Assembly: GCF_022843985.1 (NCBI RefSeq)
Contig: NZ_JALHMP010000001.1
Location: forward strand, 124,001-188,000
DNA: 64,000 nucleotides
DNA from: Phreatobacter sp.
GTDB taxonomy: Bacteria; Pseudomonadota; Alphaproteobacteria; Rhizobiales; Phreatobacteraceae
Direction of reading: 5' to 3'
Shown here: positions 8,779 through 17,978 of the stretch, one piece after another
Layout of the letters: every line of letters begins with the position of its first letter
Position numbering within the stretch: the stretch's first letter is position 1
The notes under the pieces: model-generated
The model's input: only the letters and a program-made list of their open reading frames with translations
Database searches by the model: none
Told to the model about the DNA's origin: nothing
Translations under genes and position numbers: made by a program

Positions 8779-10914
8779 TCAGGCGGCCGCCATCTCGTCG
8801 TCGATGGCGAGCATCACCACGACCGGCCGAAGCCCAGCACCCGTCAGCCGCTCATAGGCACTCTGGACACCGGCATCGCCAGCTTCGCCTTCGCTGACCA
8901 CGACTGCATCATCCGCGAGGGCGACGAGGTCGTCGAAAGCGGCCGCAGCGGCGGGCAGAATGCCGCCCGACAGCACGATCGCGTCATAGCCGTGCGCCAG
9001 GGCCTCCACGGCGAAGGCCGCCATGTCCGCTGCGGGCGCGCCCACCGTGCCAACGGGGACGATATGCGCCGGCGATTGTGAATCGCGATGGATGATGTCG
9101 CCGAAGCCGGCGCGTCCGGCGGCGAAATCCGAGAGGCCGGCGGCCCGGAACCCCGCCATAGTCGACAGGAAAGCATTCTCGTCATCGAGATCGATCATCA
9201 CCACGCGGCGGCCGGCGACCGCCAGCTCCCGCCCGAGCGCGAGGGTGACGCCGGATGCGGAGAGGCCGTCCCGGGTCGCGACCACCAGCGTGCGGCGGCA
9301 AGCGGCCTCTCCGGTGCCGGGGTCGAGCAGATGGGCAAGCGCGGCGATGCTCTCCGGTGCCACCGGCGTGAGGGTCTCCGGGAAGACCGATTGTTCGGCT
9401 GAGGCGGCGAGCGGCGGCGCCTCGACCTGCCGTCGCACATCGGCGGCCGGCGCCGCCGTCCCTTCGGAAGGGTCATCGCTTGCCGAAAACTCTGCGGGAG
9501 GCGTTCCGACCAGCAACGCCAGTGTCGCCACCGCGGTAATCGCCAGGATCAGTGTACCGAGGGTGACGATGAGGATGGTTGGAAGCTTCTTCGGGAAGGC
9601 CGGGACATTGGAAAGGAGGGCGCGCGAGATAACCCGGGCGTCGGCCGGCAGAGCGGAGAGTGTATCGCGGGCGGAGGCATCGCGGTAGCGGGCAAGAAGC
9701 GTCTCAAGCTGGTCGCGCAGCGACTTGGCCTCGCGATCGAGGACGCGCAGCTGCACCTCCTGCTCGCTGGCCTCCCCGGCCTGCCGCTTCACCTGATCGA
9801 GGTTCTGCTGCAGCGCCTCGACGCGAGCCCCGGCGAAGCGGGCATCGTTCTCCAGCACCCGGACAAGCTTTTCGGCCTCGGAGCGGATCTGCCCATCGAG
9901 ATTGAGGCGCTGGGCCTGCAGCTCGGCGATGCGCGGATGGCGCGGGCCGAGGGTGGACGATTGTTCGGCCAGCTGGGCGAGCACGGCGGCGCGCTGCTCG
10001 TTGAGACGGCGGATGATCTCGGAATTGACGATTTCGCCCGATTCGATCGGCCGGCCGGACCTCAGGAAGTCACGCAGCAACCGGGCACGGGTCTGCGCGT
10101 CAGACTGCTGGGCCCGGGCGGCGGCGATCTGACTGTTGACCTCGGCGAGTTGCTGGGCGGTCAGGCTGGTATTGTTGGTGCCTACGAAGAGATTGGCGCG
10201 GGCCCGGAAGCTCTCGACACGGCCCTCGGCCTCCTCGACCTTGCGGCGCAAGCCGTCGACCTCGCCCGAGAGCCACTGACTGGCATTGCGGGTCTGGCTG
10301 CGCTTGTTCGCCTGCTGGGCCTCGATGAACTGGGCGGCGACCATGTTGGCGGCCTCGGCGGCGAGCGCCGGGTCCTGCGAATCGAACTGGATGGCAATGA
10401 TGCGCGACCTGTCGACCTGATAGGCCGTCAGCTTCTCGAAATAGCTGCGCAGCACCCGCTCTTCGGCGGTCATGCGCATCGGATTCTCGGCAAGACCGAG
10501 GAAGATCAGCACCTGTTTGACGGGATTGAAACTGCGCAGGGCGGGATCGAATTCCGGCTTGCGGGCGAGGTCGAGCTTCTGCGCCACGGCCTTGGCGACG
10601 TCACGGGAGAGAATCAGCTGGACCTGGCTGAGAACGGCCTCCTGGTCGACGGCCGCGCGGTCGGCGCCACCGGAGCGATCGCTTTCCGGGCGGGTAAAGG
10701 AGCTCTCGCCGTTCTCGACGAGAATGCGGGCCTCGGAGCGATAGGTCGGAGCGGTCAGGCTGACGGCGGCGAAGCTGATGGCGAGCGCGGCCAGGGTCGG
10801 AGCAATGATCCAGAAGCGCGAAGCCCAGAGGGCGCGGGCCAGACCCGCGAGGTCGAGATCGACCAGGGAAGCCCTGTCGCGACCTGACGGTATCGTGTCT
10901 CCTGCCCCGACCAT
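8779..10914 (-). CDS. Exopolysaccharide chain-length protein (Wzz/GumC) fused to a degenerate BY-kinase domain
   Basis: A polysaccharide co-polymerase. The start chosen is the ATG at 10914, which has AGGAGG ten bases upstream; an ATG at 10941 lacks this. Of 711 residues, the first span lies near 35-53, followed by a periplasmic Wzz domain with long coiled coils (roughly 180-430), a second span near 452-472, and a cytoplasmic CpsD/BY-kinase-like domain from about 540. In that domain the Walker A position reads RDGLSASGVT, without the Lys of GxxxxGK(S/T), while Walker A' (VVMIDLDDE) is kept. No tyrosine cluster ends the protein. It therefore probably does not phosphorylate, and may act as a structural regulator of polymer length. 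Confidence 0.88.
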   Translation of the reverse strand: MVGAGDTIPSGRDRASLVDLDLAGLARALWASRFWIIAPTLAALAISFAAVSLTAPTYRSEARILVENGESSFTRPESDRSGGADRAAVDQEAVLSQVQLILSRDVAKAVAQKLDLARKPEFDPALRSFNPVKQVLIFLGLAENPMRMTAEERVLRSYFEKLTAYQVDRSRIIAIQFDSQDPALAAEAANMVAAQFIEAQQANKRSQTRNASQWLSGEVDGLRRKVEEAEGRVESFRARANLFVGTNNTSLTAQQLAEVNSQIAAARAQQSDAQTRARLLRDFLRSGRPIESGEIVNSEIIRRLNEQRAAVLAQLAEQSSTLGPRHPRIAELQAQRLNLDGQIRSEAEKLVRVLENDARFAGARVEALQQNLDQVKRQAGEASEQEVQLRVLDREAKSLRDQLETLLARYRDASARDTLSALPADARVISRALLSNVPAFPKKLPTILIVTLGTLILAITAVATLALLVGTPPAEFSASDDPSEGTAAPAADVRRQVEAPPLAASAEQSVFPETLTPVAPESIAALAHLLDPGTGEAACRRTLVVATRDGLSASGVTLALGRELAVAGRRVVMIDLDDENAFLSTMAGFRAAGLSDFAAGRAGFGDIIHRDSQSPAHIVPVGTVGAPAADMAAFAVEALAHGYDAIVLSGGILPAAAAAFDDLVALADDAVVVSEGEAGDAGVQSAYERLTGAGLRPVVVMLAIDDEMAAA

Positions 10915-11073
10915 GATGCCGCCACCTCCTGCAACGTCCACGCAGGCTGAATAGAAATCATTAGGGTTGCCATCGGGTTAATCAGCCGAGGCCGGGACGC
11001 GCCCAGTCAGTCTTTCTTAACCACGCTGGCCGATGATCGCCGCCATGATCACGAGAGGTTTCGAGGTGCAGCC

Positions 11074-11697
11074 GTGAAGCGCTCTTTCCTGCTGGTTGCG
11101 GCGACAGCGCTGGTTCTGGCTGGGTGCGCCGGCCGTCCGGGCGCCGGCCCCGGCACGCTCGTCGATACGACGCGCGGTACGGCCGGGCCCGTCGGCCCGG
11201 AAGGCGCGCTGGTGCCGCACGAGCAGATCATGCCGCGCGGCCCCTATCTCCTCGACACCGGCGACCGTCTGCGGGTGGTGGTCTTCGGTCAGGAGGGCCT
11301 GACCAACTCCTATGCTGTGGATGCCACGGGCTCCATCGCCATGCCGCTGATCGGCCTCGTCCCGGCAGCCGGCCGCTCGACGGACATGCTGGCCCGGGAC
11401 ATCGCCGCCAAGCTGCGCGGCGGCTTCATTCGCGAGCCGAGTGTTTCCGTCGAGGTCGAGACCTACAGGCCCTTCTTCATTATGGGCGAAGTGACCGCCG
11501 GCGGGCAGTTTCCATTCGTCACCGGGATGACCGCGCAGAACGCCATCGCCATTGCCGGCGGGTTCACGCCGCGCGCCAACCGCTGGAATATCGAGGTCAC
11601 CCGCAAGGTGAACGGCCAGCTCTACCGCGCCGACGTACCGCTGACCCACCCTCTCGCCCCCGGCGATACCGTCGTGGTGCGCGAGCGCTGGTTCTGA
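11074..11697 (+). CDS. Polysaccharide export lipoprotein, Wza-like
   Basis: The 207 residues start with a lipoprotein signal peptide ending in the lipobox LAGC (Cys at about residue 18). A poly-export domain follows (GDRLRVVVFGQEGLTNSYAVD) and then an SLBB-type segment (RPFFIMGEVTAGGQFPF, TAQNAIAIAGGF). It is much shorter than E. coli Wza and lacks the C-terminal outer-membrane helix, as is common in rhizobial exporters of this type. It should form the periplasmic part of the export channel together with the chain-length protein encoded divergently upstream. The glycosyltransferase gene starts five bases after its stop. Confidence 0.88.
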   Translation: MKRSFLLVAATALVLAGCAGRPGAGPGTLVDTTRGTAGPVGPEGALVPHEQIMPRGPYLLDTGDRLRVVVFGQEGLTNSYAVDATGSIAMPLIGLVPAAGRSTDMLARDIAAKLRGGFIREPSVSVEVETYRPFFIMGEVTAGGQFPFVTGMTAQNAIAIAGGFTPRANRWNIEVTRKVNGQLYRADVPLTHPLAPGDTVVVRERWF

Positions 11698-11702
11698 CGC
11701 CT

Positions 11703-12830
11703 TTGTCCTTATCGAGCCTTGCGATCCTCCATGTCATGCGCGCGCCGGTCGGCGGGCTGTTCCGGCACGTGGTCGACCTTGCGGCGGCGCAGGCCGCCCG
11801 CGGACACCGCGTCGGCATCGTCGCCGACGCCTCGACCGGCGGCGATCGGGCGGCAGCGGTCTTCGAGGGCCTGAAGCCGGTGCTCGCCCTCGGCCTCGCC
11901 CGGGTGCCGATGAGCCGCGAACTCGGCCCGGCCGATTGGTCCGCCGGCCGCGGCGTCGCGCAGATCCTCGCCGCGAAGGACATCGACGTCGTTCACGGCC
12001 ACGGGTCCAAGGGCGGCGCCTTCGCCCGTCTTGCGGGTGGCTCACGCCTCAAGGTCTACACGCCCCATGGCGGCAGCCTCCACTATTCGCGCACGACGCC
12101 CGTCGGCTTCGTCTACCTGACGCTCGAACGCCTGCTCGCGGCCCGCACCGACCTGTTCCTGTTCGAGAGCCTGTTCGGCCTCAACGCCTTCGCCGCCAAG
12201 GTCTGCAAGCCCCGCGGCGCCGTGCGCGTCGTGCATAACGGCGTCAGCGAAGGCGAGTTCTCATCCGTGCCATCGCGGCAGGGCGCGACCGACCTCCTGT
12301 TCATCGGCGAGTTGCGGCACCTGAAGGGCATTGACGTGTTGATCGACGCCATCGCCCTCCTGCGCGGGCGCGGGCGCGTTTTGACCGCGACCATCGTCGG
12401 TGACGGTCCCGATGCCGGCCACTTCCGCCAGAAGGCCGCGGATGCCGGCTTAACCGACGCCGTGACCTTTACGGGCGCGCTTCCCGCACGCGAAGCCTTT
12501 GCCCGCGGCCGCCTGCTCGTCGTGCCCTCGCGGGCGGAATCGCTCCCCTATGTGGTGCTGGAGGCCGGCGCGGCGGGACTGCCGGTGCTGGCGAGCGCCG
12601 TCGGCGGCATCGGCGAGATCTTCGGACCCGACGCGGACAGGCTGGTGGCGCCCAGCAGTGACTGGGCGCTCGCGGGTGCCATAGCCGCCGCCCTCGACGA
12701 TCCCAACGAGACCCGCGCCCTGGCCGCGCGCCTGCGCGAGCGCATCCAGGCCGGCTTTTCCGTCGACGCCATGGCCGAGGGCGTGCTTGCCGCCTATGGC
12801 GAGGCCCTCGCACTGCGCCGCGCCGCCTGA
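11703..12830 (+). CDS. Glycosyltransferase family 4 protein
   Basis: A GT-B fold transferase of 375 residues. I place the start at TTG 11703 because the first beta strand and glycine loop (AILHVMRAPVGGLFRHV) must be included; the ATG at 11736 would cut into it. The second half has the GT4 donor site: LLFIGELRHLKGIDVLIDA, then VVPSRAESLPYVVLEAGAAGLPVLAS with the EX7E-type Glu. It adds a sugar to the lipid-linked repeat unit; donor and linkage cannot be told. It is the only transferase of this type in the window besides the initiating enzyme, so other sugars must be added by enzymes encoded elsewhere or the repeat is short. Confidence 0.88.
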   Translation: MSLSSLAILHVMRAPVGGLFRHVVDLAAAQAARGHRVGIVADASTGGDRAAAVFEGLKPVLALGLARVPMSRELGPADWSAGRGVAQILAAKDIDVVHGHGSKGGAFARLAGGSRLKVYTPHGGSLHYSRTTPVGFVYLTLERLLAARTDLFLFESLFGLNAFAAKVCKPRGAVRVVHNGVSEGEFSSVPSRQGATDLLFIGELRHLKGIDVLIDAIALLRGRGRVLTATIVGDGPDAGHFRQKAADAGLTDAVTFTGALPAREAFARGRLLVVPSRAESLPYVVLEAGAAGLPVLASAVGGIGEIFGPDADRLVAPSSDWALAGAIAAALDDPNETRALAARLRERIQAGFSVDAMAEGVLAAYGEALALRRAA

Positions 12831-12925
12831 GCACCAGGACGGATCAAGCGAAAAGCAACCTTTTGCGATTAAAGCTGGCCGCAGGGACGTGACGCGCACT
12901 GCGCGGGCGCGAAGGAGACAACCAC

Positions 12926-14464
12926 ATGCTGGGATTTACCGGCCGCGACATCATCAAGGAGGCGGAAGCGGCGCGCGCCAGCCAGCCGGCCAGCGACAAC
13001 CGCCGCCCCTTGTCGGATCTCGCTGAGCGTATCGCCGGGGAGACGGTCGGGACGGTCTATTCGCCGGTCGTGCTGTCCGGCCTCGTCAGGCTCGCCGAGT
13101 TCGTCATCGTGATGGCACTGGGCGCGACGATCTATCTGGGATGGGTCTTTCCCCAGCATGGCGTGCAATGGCCCTCGCTCCTCGGCCTCGTCGGCGTCGC
13201 GGCGCTGGCGCTCGCGGCCTTCCAGGCGGCCGGGCTCTATGACGTCCACGTCTTCCGCACCCATGTCGCGCAGTTCAGCCGGCTGTTTTTCGCCTGGACC
13301 ATGGTCTTCCTGGTGGCGATGGCCATCGCCTTTTTCGCCAAGGCCGGCGATTCCTTCTCGCGGGTCTGGCTTGGCTCCTGGTATCTGAGCGGCCTCGTCA
13401 TCCTGATGGGTCAGCGCGTCGGGCTCGCCCAGTTGGTGCGCACCTGGTCGCGCGCCGGGCGGCTGCAACGCCGCGCCGTCGTCGTCGGCGGCGGCGAGCC
13501 GGCGGAGGAACTGATCCGCTCCATCCTCGCCCAGTCCGACAGCGACGTGACCATTTGCGGGACATTCGACGACCGGACCGACGACCGCTCTCCGGCTCAT
13601 GCGGCTCATGTGCCAAAGCTCGGCACGGTCGATGACCTGCTGGAATTCGCGCGCCGTACCCGGGTCGATCTCGTCATCGTCACGATCCCGATGAGCGCCG
13701 AAAAGCGCGTGCTCGACATGCTCCGCAAGCTGTGGATCCTGCCGGTAGACATCCGCCTCGCTGCCCATACCGCCAAGCTGCGGTTCCGCCCGAGGGCCTA
13801 TTCCTATATCGGCAACGTTCCCGTCCTCGATGTCTTCGACAAGCCGATCCAGGACTGGGACATCGTGCTGAAATGGGTGTTCGACAAGATCGTCGGCACC
13901 GCCGCGCTGATCGCCCTTTCGCCGATCTTGCTGGCCACCGCCATCGCCGTGAAGCTCGATTCGAAGGGGCCGGTCTTCTTCCGCCAGAAGCGTTACGGCT
14001 TCAACAACGAGATGATTGAGGTTTTCAAGTTCCGCTCCATGCATACGGAGATGAGCGACGCCACGGCCTCGAAGCTCGTGACCAAGGGCGACCCGCGCGT
14101 TACCCGCGTCGGCCGGTTCATCCGCAAGACCTCCATCGACGAATTGCCGCAGCTCTTCAACGTCGTCTTCAAGGGCAACCTGTCGCTTGTCGGTCCACGC
14201 CCGCATGCCGCCCATGCCAAGGCCGCCGACAAGCTCTATGACGATGTCGTCGACGGCTATTTTGCCCGCCACAAGGTCAAGCCCGGCATTACCGGCTGGG
14301 CCCAGATCAACGGCTGGCGCGGCGAGACGGACACGCCGGAGAAGATCCAGCGGCGCGTCGAGCACGACCTCTACTATATCGAGAACTGGTCCGTTCTCTT
14401 CGACCTCTATATCCTCGCCAAGACGCCGATCTCGCTCGCCCAGCATCGCGAGAACGCATTTTGA
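12926..14464 (+). CDS. Undecaprenyl-phosphate glucose phosphotransferase (WcaJ/HfsE type)
   Basis: The initiating enzyme that moves a sugar phosphate onto undecaprenyl phosphate. The 512 residues have four N-terminal membrane spans, a CoA-binding-like domain (RRAVVVGGGEPAEELI), a further membrane-associated helix near 315-340, and the C-terminal catalytic bacterial sugar transferase domain: GPVFFRQKRYGFNN, FKFRSMHTE, and TSIDELPQLFNVV followed by LVGPRPH. The Asp-Glu in IDELPQ is the likely active site. An AAGGAGA ribosome site precedes the ATG. It is read together with wza and the GT4 gene upstream, and its stop overlaps the polymerase start by four bases. Confidence 0.92.
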   Translation: MLGFTGRDIIKEAEAARASQPASDNRRPLSDLAERIAGETVGTVYSPVVLSGLVRLAEFVIVMALGATIYLGWVFPQHGVQWPSLLGLVGVAALALAAFQAAGLYDVHVFRTHVAQFSRLFFAWTMVFLVAMAIAFFAKAGDSFSRVWLGSWYLSGLVILMGQRVGLAQLVRTWSRAGRLQRRAVVVGGGEPAEELIRSILAQSDSDVTICGTFDDRTDDRSPAHAAHVPKLGTVDDLLEFARRTRVDLVIVTIPMSAEKRVLDMLRKLWILPVDIRLAAHTAKLRFRPRAYSYIGNVPVLDVFDKPIQDWDIVLKWVFDKIVGTAALIALSPILLATAIAVKLDSKGPVFFRQKRYGFNNEMIEVFKFRSMHTEMSDATASKLVTKGDPRVTRVGRFIRKTSIDELPQLFNVVFKGNLSLVGPRPHAAHAKAADKLYDDVVDGYFARHKVKPGITGWAQINGWRGETDTPEKIQRRVEHDLYYIENWSVLFDLYILAKTPISLAQHRENAF

Positions 14465-15696
14465 CCCTCGCCCTCCCCGCGCCCCGCGCCGGGGGGATGC
14501 TCCAAGGCGGTGAGCCGTTCCGGCTCGCCGCCCTCTGGCTCATGATGGTCGGAGGTGCCTTCGTCTTCGCCGAGCCCTCGCCCTACGAGATCGGCGCGCT
14601 TGGGGCCATAATAGCTTTTGCCGTGACGGGCGGCCTACGGCTGCGGGCGGCACACGGCCCGTTGCTCATCGTCCTCGTCGTCTATTGCCTCGGCCTCACG
14701 ATTGCGGCGATTCCCGTTCTCGGCGCGCCCCAGGTCGCGCCCTGGGTCGCCGTCTCCTGGTATCTTGCGGTCACCATGGTGTTCTTCGCCATCGTGGCGG
14801 TCGACAATACAGAAGCGCGGATGCGGGTGATCACCCGCGCCTGGACTCTGGCGGCACTGATCGCCGCCGTCGCCGGGATTGCCGGCTATTTCCGGTTGTT
14901 CCCAGGCGCCTTCGACCTCTTCACGCTCTATGGCCGTGCCAAGGGCACTTTCAACGACCCGAATGTGTTCGGTCCGTTCCTCATCCTGCCGCTCCTGGTC
15001 GCGATGCAGGCCTTCCTGCGTGCCACCTCCGGGTCGCTCATCCGCGCGGGGGCTGTCTTCGCGATCTTGCTCGTCGCTCTGCTGCTGTCCTTTTCGCGCG
15101 GCGCCTGGGTCCATTTCGCCCTGTCCGCGGTGATCATGGTCGGCCTGATGGTACTGACCGCCGAGACGGCAGCCCAGCGATTCCGGATCCTTCTCGTCGT
15201 CGCCGCTGGCTTCGTGCTGCTGATCGCCTTCGTCGGCGCCCTTCTCAGCATCGACAAGGTCGCCGAACTGATGCGGGAGCGGGCGAGCCTCACCCAGAGC
15301 TACGATGCCGGTCCGATGGGACGATTCGGCCGTCACGCCTATGGCTGGCAGATGGCGCTCGACGAGCCGCTCGGCATCGGGCCGCTGCAATTCACCCGAT
15401 TCTTTCCCGAGGCCCCGCACAATGTCTATCTGAATTCCGTCATGGCCGGCGGCTGGACGGGCGGAATCGCCTATATCGTCCTGGTGGCGGCGACGCTGCT
15501 GGTTGGGCTGGTCGCAGCCCTCGGCCGGACGCCCTGGCAGCCCTTCACCATCGCCGTTTTCGCGACGTTCTGCGGCCTCGCCTTTGAAGGACAGATCATC
15601 GACAGCGACCACTGGAGGCATTTCTGGGTGCTGGCGGGCCTGCTCTGGGGACTGGCCATCACCAAGCGGGTTGCGGCGGCGCGCGAAACGTCCTAA
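14461..15696 (+). CDS. O-antigen ligase/polymerase family membrane protein (Wzy-like)
   Basis: The 411-residue polytopic protein has about ten to twelve hydrophobic spans and a larger periplasmic loop with the Wzy_C features GTFNDPNVFGPF and EAPHNVYLNSVM. It probably polymerises the exported repeat units. The only sensible start is a TTG overlapping the upstream stop (TTGA), implying coupling to the initiating transferase. No Wzx flippase gene occurs in the window, so the repeat must be flipped by a protein encoded elsewhere. The tRNA-Pro gene starts 15 bases after its stop. Confidence 0.85.
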   Translation: MTLALPAPRAGGMLQGGEPFRLAALWLMMVGGAFVFAEPSPYEIGALGAIIAFAVTGGLRLRAAHGPLLIVLVVYCLGLTIAAIPVLGAPQVAPWVAVSWYLAVTMVFFAIVAVDNTEARMRVITRAWTLAALIAAVAGIAGYFRLFPGAFDLFTLYGRAKGTFNDPNVFGPFLILPLLVAMQAFLRATSGSLIRAGAVFAILLVALLLSFSRGAWVHFALSAVIMVGLMVLTAETAAQRFRILLVVAAGFVLLIAFVGALLSIDKVAELMRERASLTQSYDAGPMGRFGRHAYGWQMALDEPLGIGPLQFTRFFPEAPHNVYLNSVMAGGWTGGIAYIVLVAATLLVGLVAALGRTPWQPFTIAVFATFCGLAFEGQIIDSDHWRHFWVLAGLLWGLAITKRVAAARETS

Positions 15697-15710
15697 ATGC
15701 CACGCACGGT

Positions 15711-15787
15711 CGGAGTGTAGCGCAGCCCGGTAGCGCACTTGCATGGGGTGCAAGGGGTCAGAGGTTCAAATCCTCTCACTCCGACCA
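15711..15787 (+). tRNA. tRNA-Pro (GGG anticodon)
   Basis: A 77-base cloverleaf with encoded CCA. Acceptor arms CGGAGTG and CACTCCG pair over seven bases, the T arm is AGAGG-TTCAAAT-CCTCT, and the anticodon arm CTTGC-ATGGGGT-GCAAG gives GGG at positions 34-36, with G37 as expected of proline tRNAs. It closes the exopolysaccharide locus. I see no duplicate of its 3' end in the next few hundred bases that would mark an integrated element. Confidence 0.95.
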
Positions 15788-15952
15788 ATTTTCCACCAAT
15801 ACTGGATTTCGCCCCGGATCTCGTTCGGTTGTGCAGGTGCCAGCTGTTTGGCGCCATGACCGGCGCTGTACTCAACCCGATGTCTCTTTACCTATCGATG
15901 GCACGGAACCGCAGTCCTTCCGGCAGGTTCATCTGGCAGGAGGATACCTGTC

Positions 15953-16315
15953 ATGGCCCATATCGACCCCAACGACGACCGCCTCACTGTGAAGCCGACC
16001 CGGTGGGACAGGGAGCCGCGACCAGATGTCGACCCGCCGAGCGATCCGCGCATAGCGCGAAACACCTATGGCAACTGGGGCCTGATCGGCGGCGTCGCCG
16101 CGGTCCTGGTGCTCGGCATCGTCATTTTCGCGATGATGGGCGGCAATCCGAGCGGCCAGACCACGCGCGAGCAATCGCAGACGACCGTGCCACGCGCCGA
16201 TCCGACCACCACCGGCGCGACGCCGCCTGCAGCCGCTCCGACGGCGCCCGGTTCTGCGCCGCCTGCGACCGCTCCCATGACGCCCGGCTCCACGCCGCCG
16301 CGGCAGTCGCCGTAA
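15953..16315 (+). CDS. Hypothetical single-span membrane protein with Pro/Ala/Thr-rich tail
   Basis: The 120 residues begin with a charged cytoplasmic segment (MAHIDPNDDRLTVKPTRWDRE). One membrane span follows (NWGLIGGVAAVLVLGIVIFAMM, about 42-63), then a low-complexity tail rich in Pro, Ala and Thr with imperfect repeats of the type APTAPGSAPPATAP. A GGAGGA site lies a few bases upstream. I do not recognise a named family. The tail could span the periplasmic space as an extended tether. It stands alone between the tRNA and a non-coding stretch. Confidence 0.7.
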   Translation: MAHIDPNDDRLTVKPTRWDREPRPDVDPPSDPRIARNTYGNWGLIGGVAAVLVLGIVIFAMMGGNPSGQTTREQSQTTVPRADPTTTGATPPAAAPTAPGSAPPATAPMTPGSTPPRQSP

Positions 16316-16656
16316 CCCGGCCTTGCCACGGGTTCGCCTCTGCCCTTCCCGCGGGCCGGAGAGGCGCGAGATGGCTGGCGAGGCCGGCCTTTACCGAGAG
16401 CATGCGCGACGCGGCCGAAAAGCGGTTCATGTCGATCTGAGTACCGATCAGCGCATCCCCGTCTTGGGGCTTGCGCCTGACATGCCGACGCCCGCCCCGC
16501 CACCGGCATGCAATGAGTGGCGCTTGCAGGCTGCTACCGCAGACGCCAGCCGCAGACGCAAGCGGCCGGGCCTTCGCCAATGGTGCAAACGGCCTTGCCG
16601 CTGACCCTGTCCTCGTCCCACACTGATGCGAACGAGGCAGTCGAACGGGATCGGCG
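16316..16656 (+). other. Intergenic stretch without recognisable gene
   Basis: About 340 bases between two small membrane-protein genes. Open frames exist on both strands but their translations are Arg/Pro/Ala-rich, share no family features and lack good ribosome sites. I see no RNA gene, terminator or mobile-element remnant. Confidence 0.5.
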
Positions 16657-17064
16657 ATGCAGCTCAACACGCGGTTCAGGCCACGGCTCGGTGGATGGCT
16701 GGGCATCGCCGTCGTCCTGCTGCTGCCGCCGGCCATCGGCGCCGCCTATGTCGGCGCGCTCAATGCCGCGACCTTCGACGACCGCAGCCTGTTGTGGCAG
16801 CTCACCATCGGGCTGCTGCTGTTCGTTCCGGTCGGGCCGCTGCTCATCCTGTACGGCAGCGAATGGGTCACGCGTCCCGATCCGGAGGCCCTGGCAAAAA
16901 TCGACAAGATCATTTCCGAGCTCGAATTCGCCAATGTCCAGGCAGGGGAACTGGAGCGTGGTCTCGAGCCGGTGCGGGACGTCGCGGACCATATGCGTCG
17001 GCGCATCGAGGAAGCCGCCAAGGCGCCACCGCCGCCGTCACCGACCCCGAGCTGGCGCCGCTAG
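16657..17064 (+). CDS. Hypothetical membrane protein with C-terminal helical tail
   Basis: A 135-residue protein with two membrane spans (LGIAVVLLLPPAIGAAYVGAL near 14-34 and LTIGLLLFVPVGPLLILYG near 49-67) and a charged, probably helical C-terminal region (ALAKIDKIISELEFANVQAG) that ends in a proline-rich tip. No catalytic motif is visible and I do not recognise the family. It converges on the merR-family gene with four bases between the stops. Confidence 0.65.
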   Translation: MQLNTRFRPRLGGWLGIAVVLLLPPAIGAAYVGALNAATFDDRSLLWQLTIGLLLFVPVGPLLILYGSEWVTRPDPEALAKIDKIISELEFANVQAGELERGLEPVRDVADHMRRRIEEAAKAPPPPSPTPSWRR

Positions 17065-17068
17065 GCGA

Positions 17069-17920
17069 TCAGCGCCCGTCGAAGGACGCATCAAGCCGCT
17101 TGCGGCATTCCAGGAGTTCATAGAGCGCGGCCTGCAGGCGACGGACATCGTCGGCGGCGAGCCGGGCAACCGCCGGCACGACCGGCGATGCCGGCGGGGA
17201 TGGGACCGCGATCCGCATTGAGGGCATATCCACGACCGGGCGGACCTGCGGCGGGAGTTCCGGCACGGCGATGGGCATCGGCACCCGTGCGACAGGCCTT
17301 TCCGGCTCGGCCTGCACCGGCATGGGGCGCTGGACCAACGGATGGGCTGCAGGCGACGGGCGCGGCGCGATGACGGGTTCGCGCCGTCCAGGGTCGTATC
17401 CCGCATCATCGGGATCGTCGTCCTCGTCCTCCGGCGCGGCCGCCCGTGCGAAGGGCGGCGCGCCATAGGACGACGCGGCGAAGGCCGGAGGGCCGCCGGA
17501 GGCAAGGGCAAGAGGTCGGCCGTCGGCGGTTTCGTTCTCGTCGTCGTCCAGCAAGGGATCGATGATATCCGGACCCTTAGGCTTCGGCAGGGTCGCGGCC
17601 CCCTCGCCGCGCCCCAGTGCCTGAATCGCCTTGACGCCACTCTCCTTGATGATCCGCTGCACGCCACGGATCGTGTAGCCCTCGCCATAAAGGAGATGGC
17701 GTATGCCTTTCAGAAGGTCGATGTCGTCGGGACGGTAGTAGCGACGGCCGCCGCCGCGCTTCAGCGGCCTGATCTGGCTGAAGCGGGTTTCCCAGAACCT
17801 CAGGACATGTTGCGGCAGATCGAGGTCGTCGGCGACCTCACTGATCGTGCGATATGCGTCGGGGGCCTTGTCCACCACAATTCCGGCTCTGTGTGAGAAT
17901 GCGCGATAACGCGATGGCAT
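17069..17920 (-). CDS. MerR family transcriptional regulator with long disordered tail
   Basis: The N-terminal 100 residues hold a MerR-type winged helix: [25 protein letters not shown] and then [20 protein letters not shown]. This is the group of regulators found next to ihfA in alphaproteobacteria. The middle of the 283-residue protein is acidic and proline-rich low complexity (for example [13 protein letters not shown]), and a short helical end ([18 protein letters not shown]) closes it, perhaps for dimerisation. No effector-binding Cys cluster is visible. It is the last gene of the plsX-fabH-ihfA series, 58 bases after ihfA. Confidence 0.85.
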   Translation of the reverse strand: MPSRYRAFSHRAGIVVDKAPDAYRTISEVADDLDLPQHVLRFWETRFSQIRPLKRGGGRRYYRPDDIDLLKGIRHLLYGEGYTIRGVQRIIKESGVKAIQALGRGEGAATLPKPKGPDIIDPLLDDDENETADGRPLALASGGPPAFAASSYGAPPFARAAAPEDEDDDPDDAGYDPGRREPVIAPRPSPAAHPLVQRPMPVQAEPERPVARVPMPIAVPELPPQVRPVVDMPSMRIAVPSPPASPVVPAVARLAADDVRRLQAALYELLECRKRLDASFDGR

Positions 17921-17978
17921 CGGGCAAAATCACGGTGGCGGATTCGTGGCGCGGCGGCAACCGCGTTGCGTGTTGCCG

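Noticed and set aside
6401-15696. Recent horizontal transfer of the polysaccharide locus
   Set aside because: GC richness and codon habits look the same as in flanking core genes; no mobile-element scars are present.
15711-16656. Integrated element next to tRNA-Pro
   Set aside because: No integrase, no repeat of the tRNA 3' end and no change in composition are visible.
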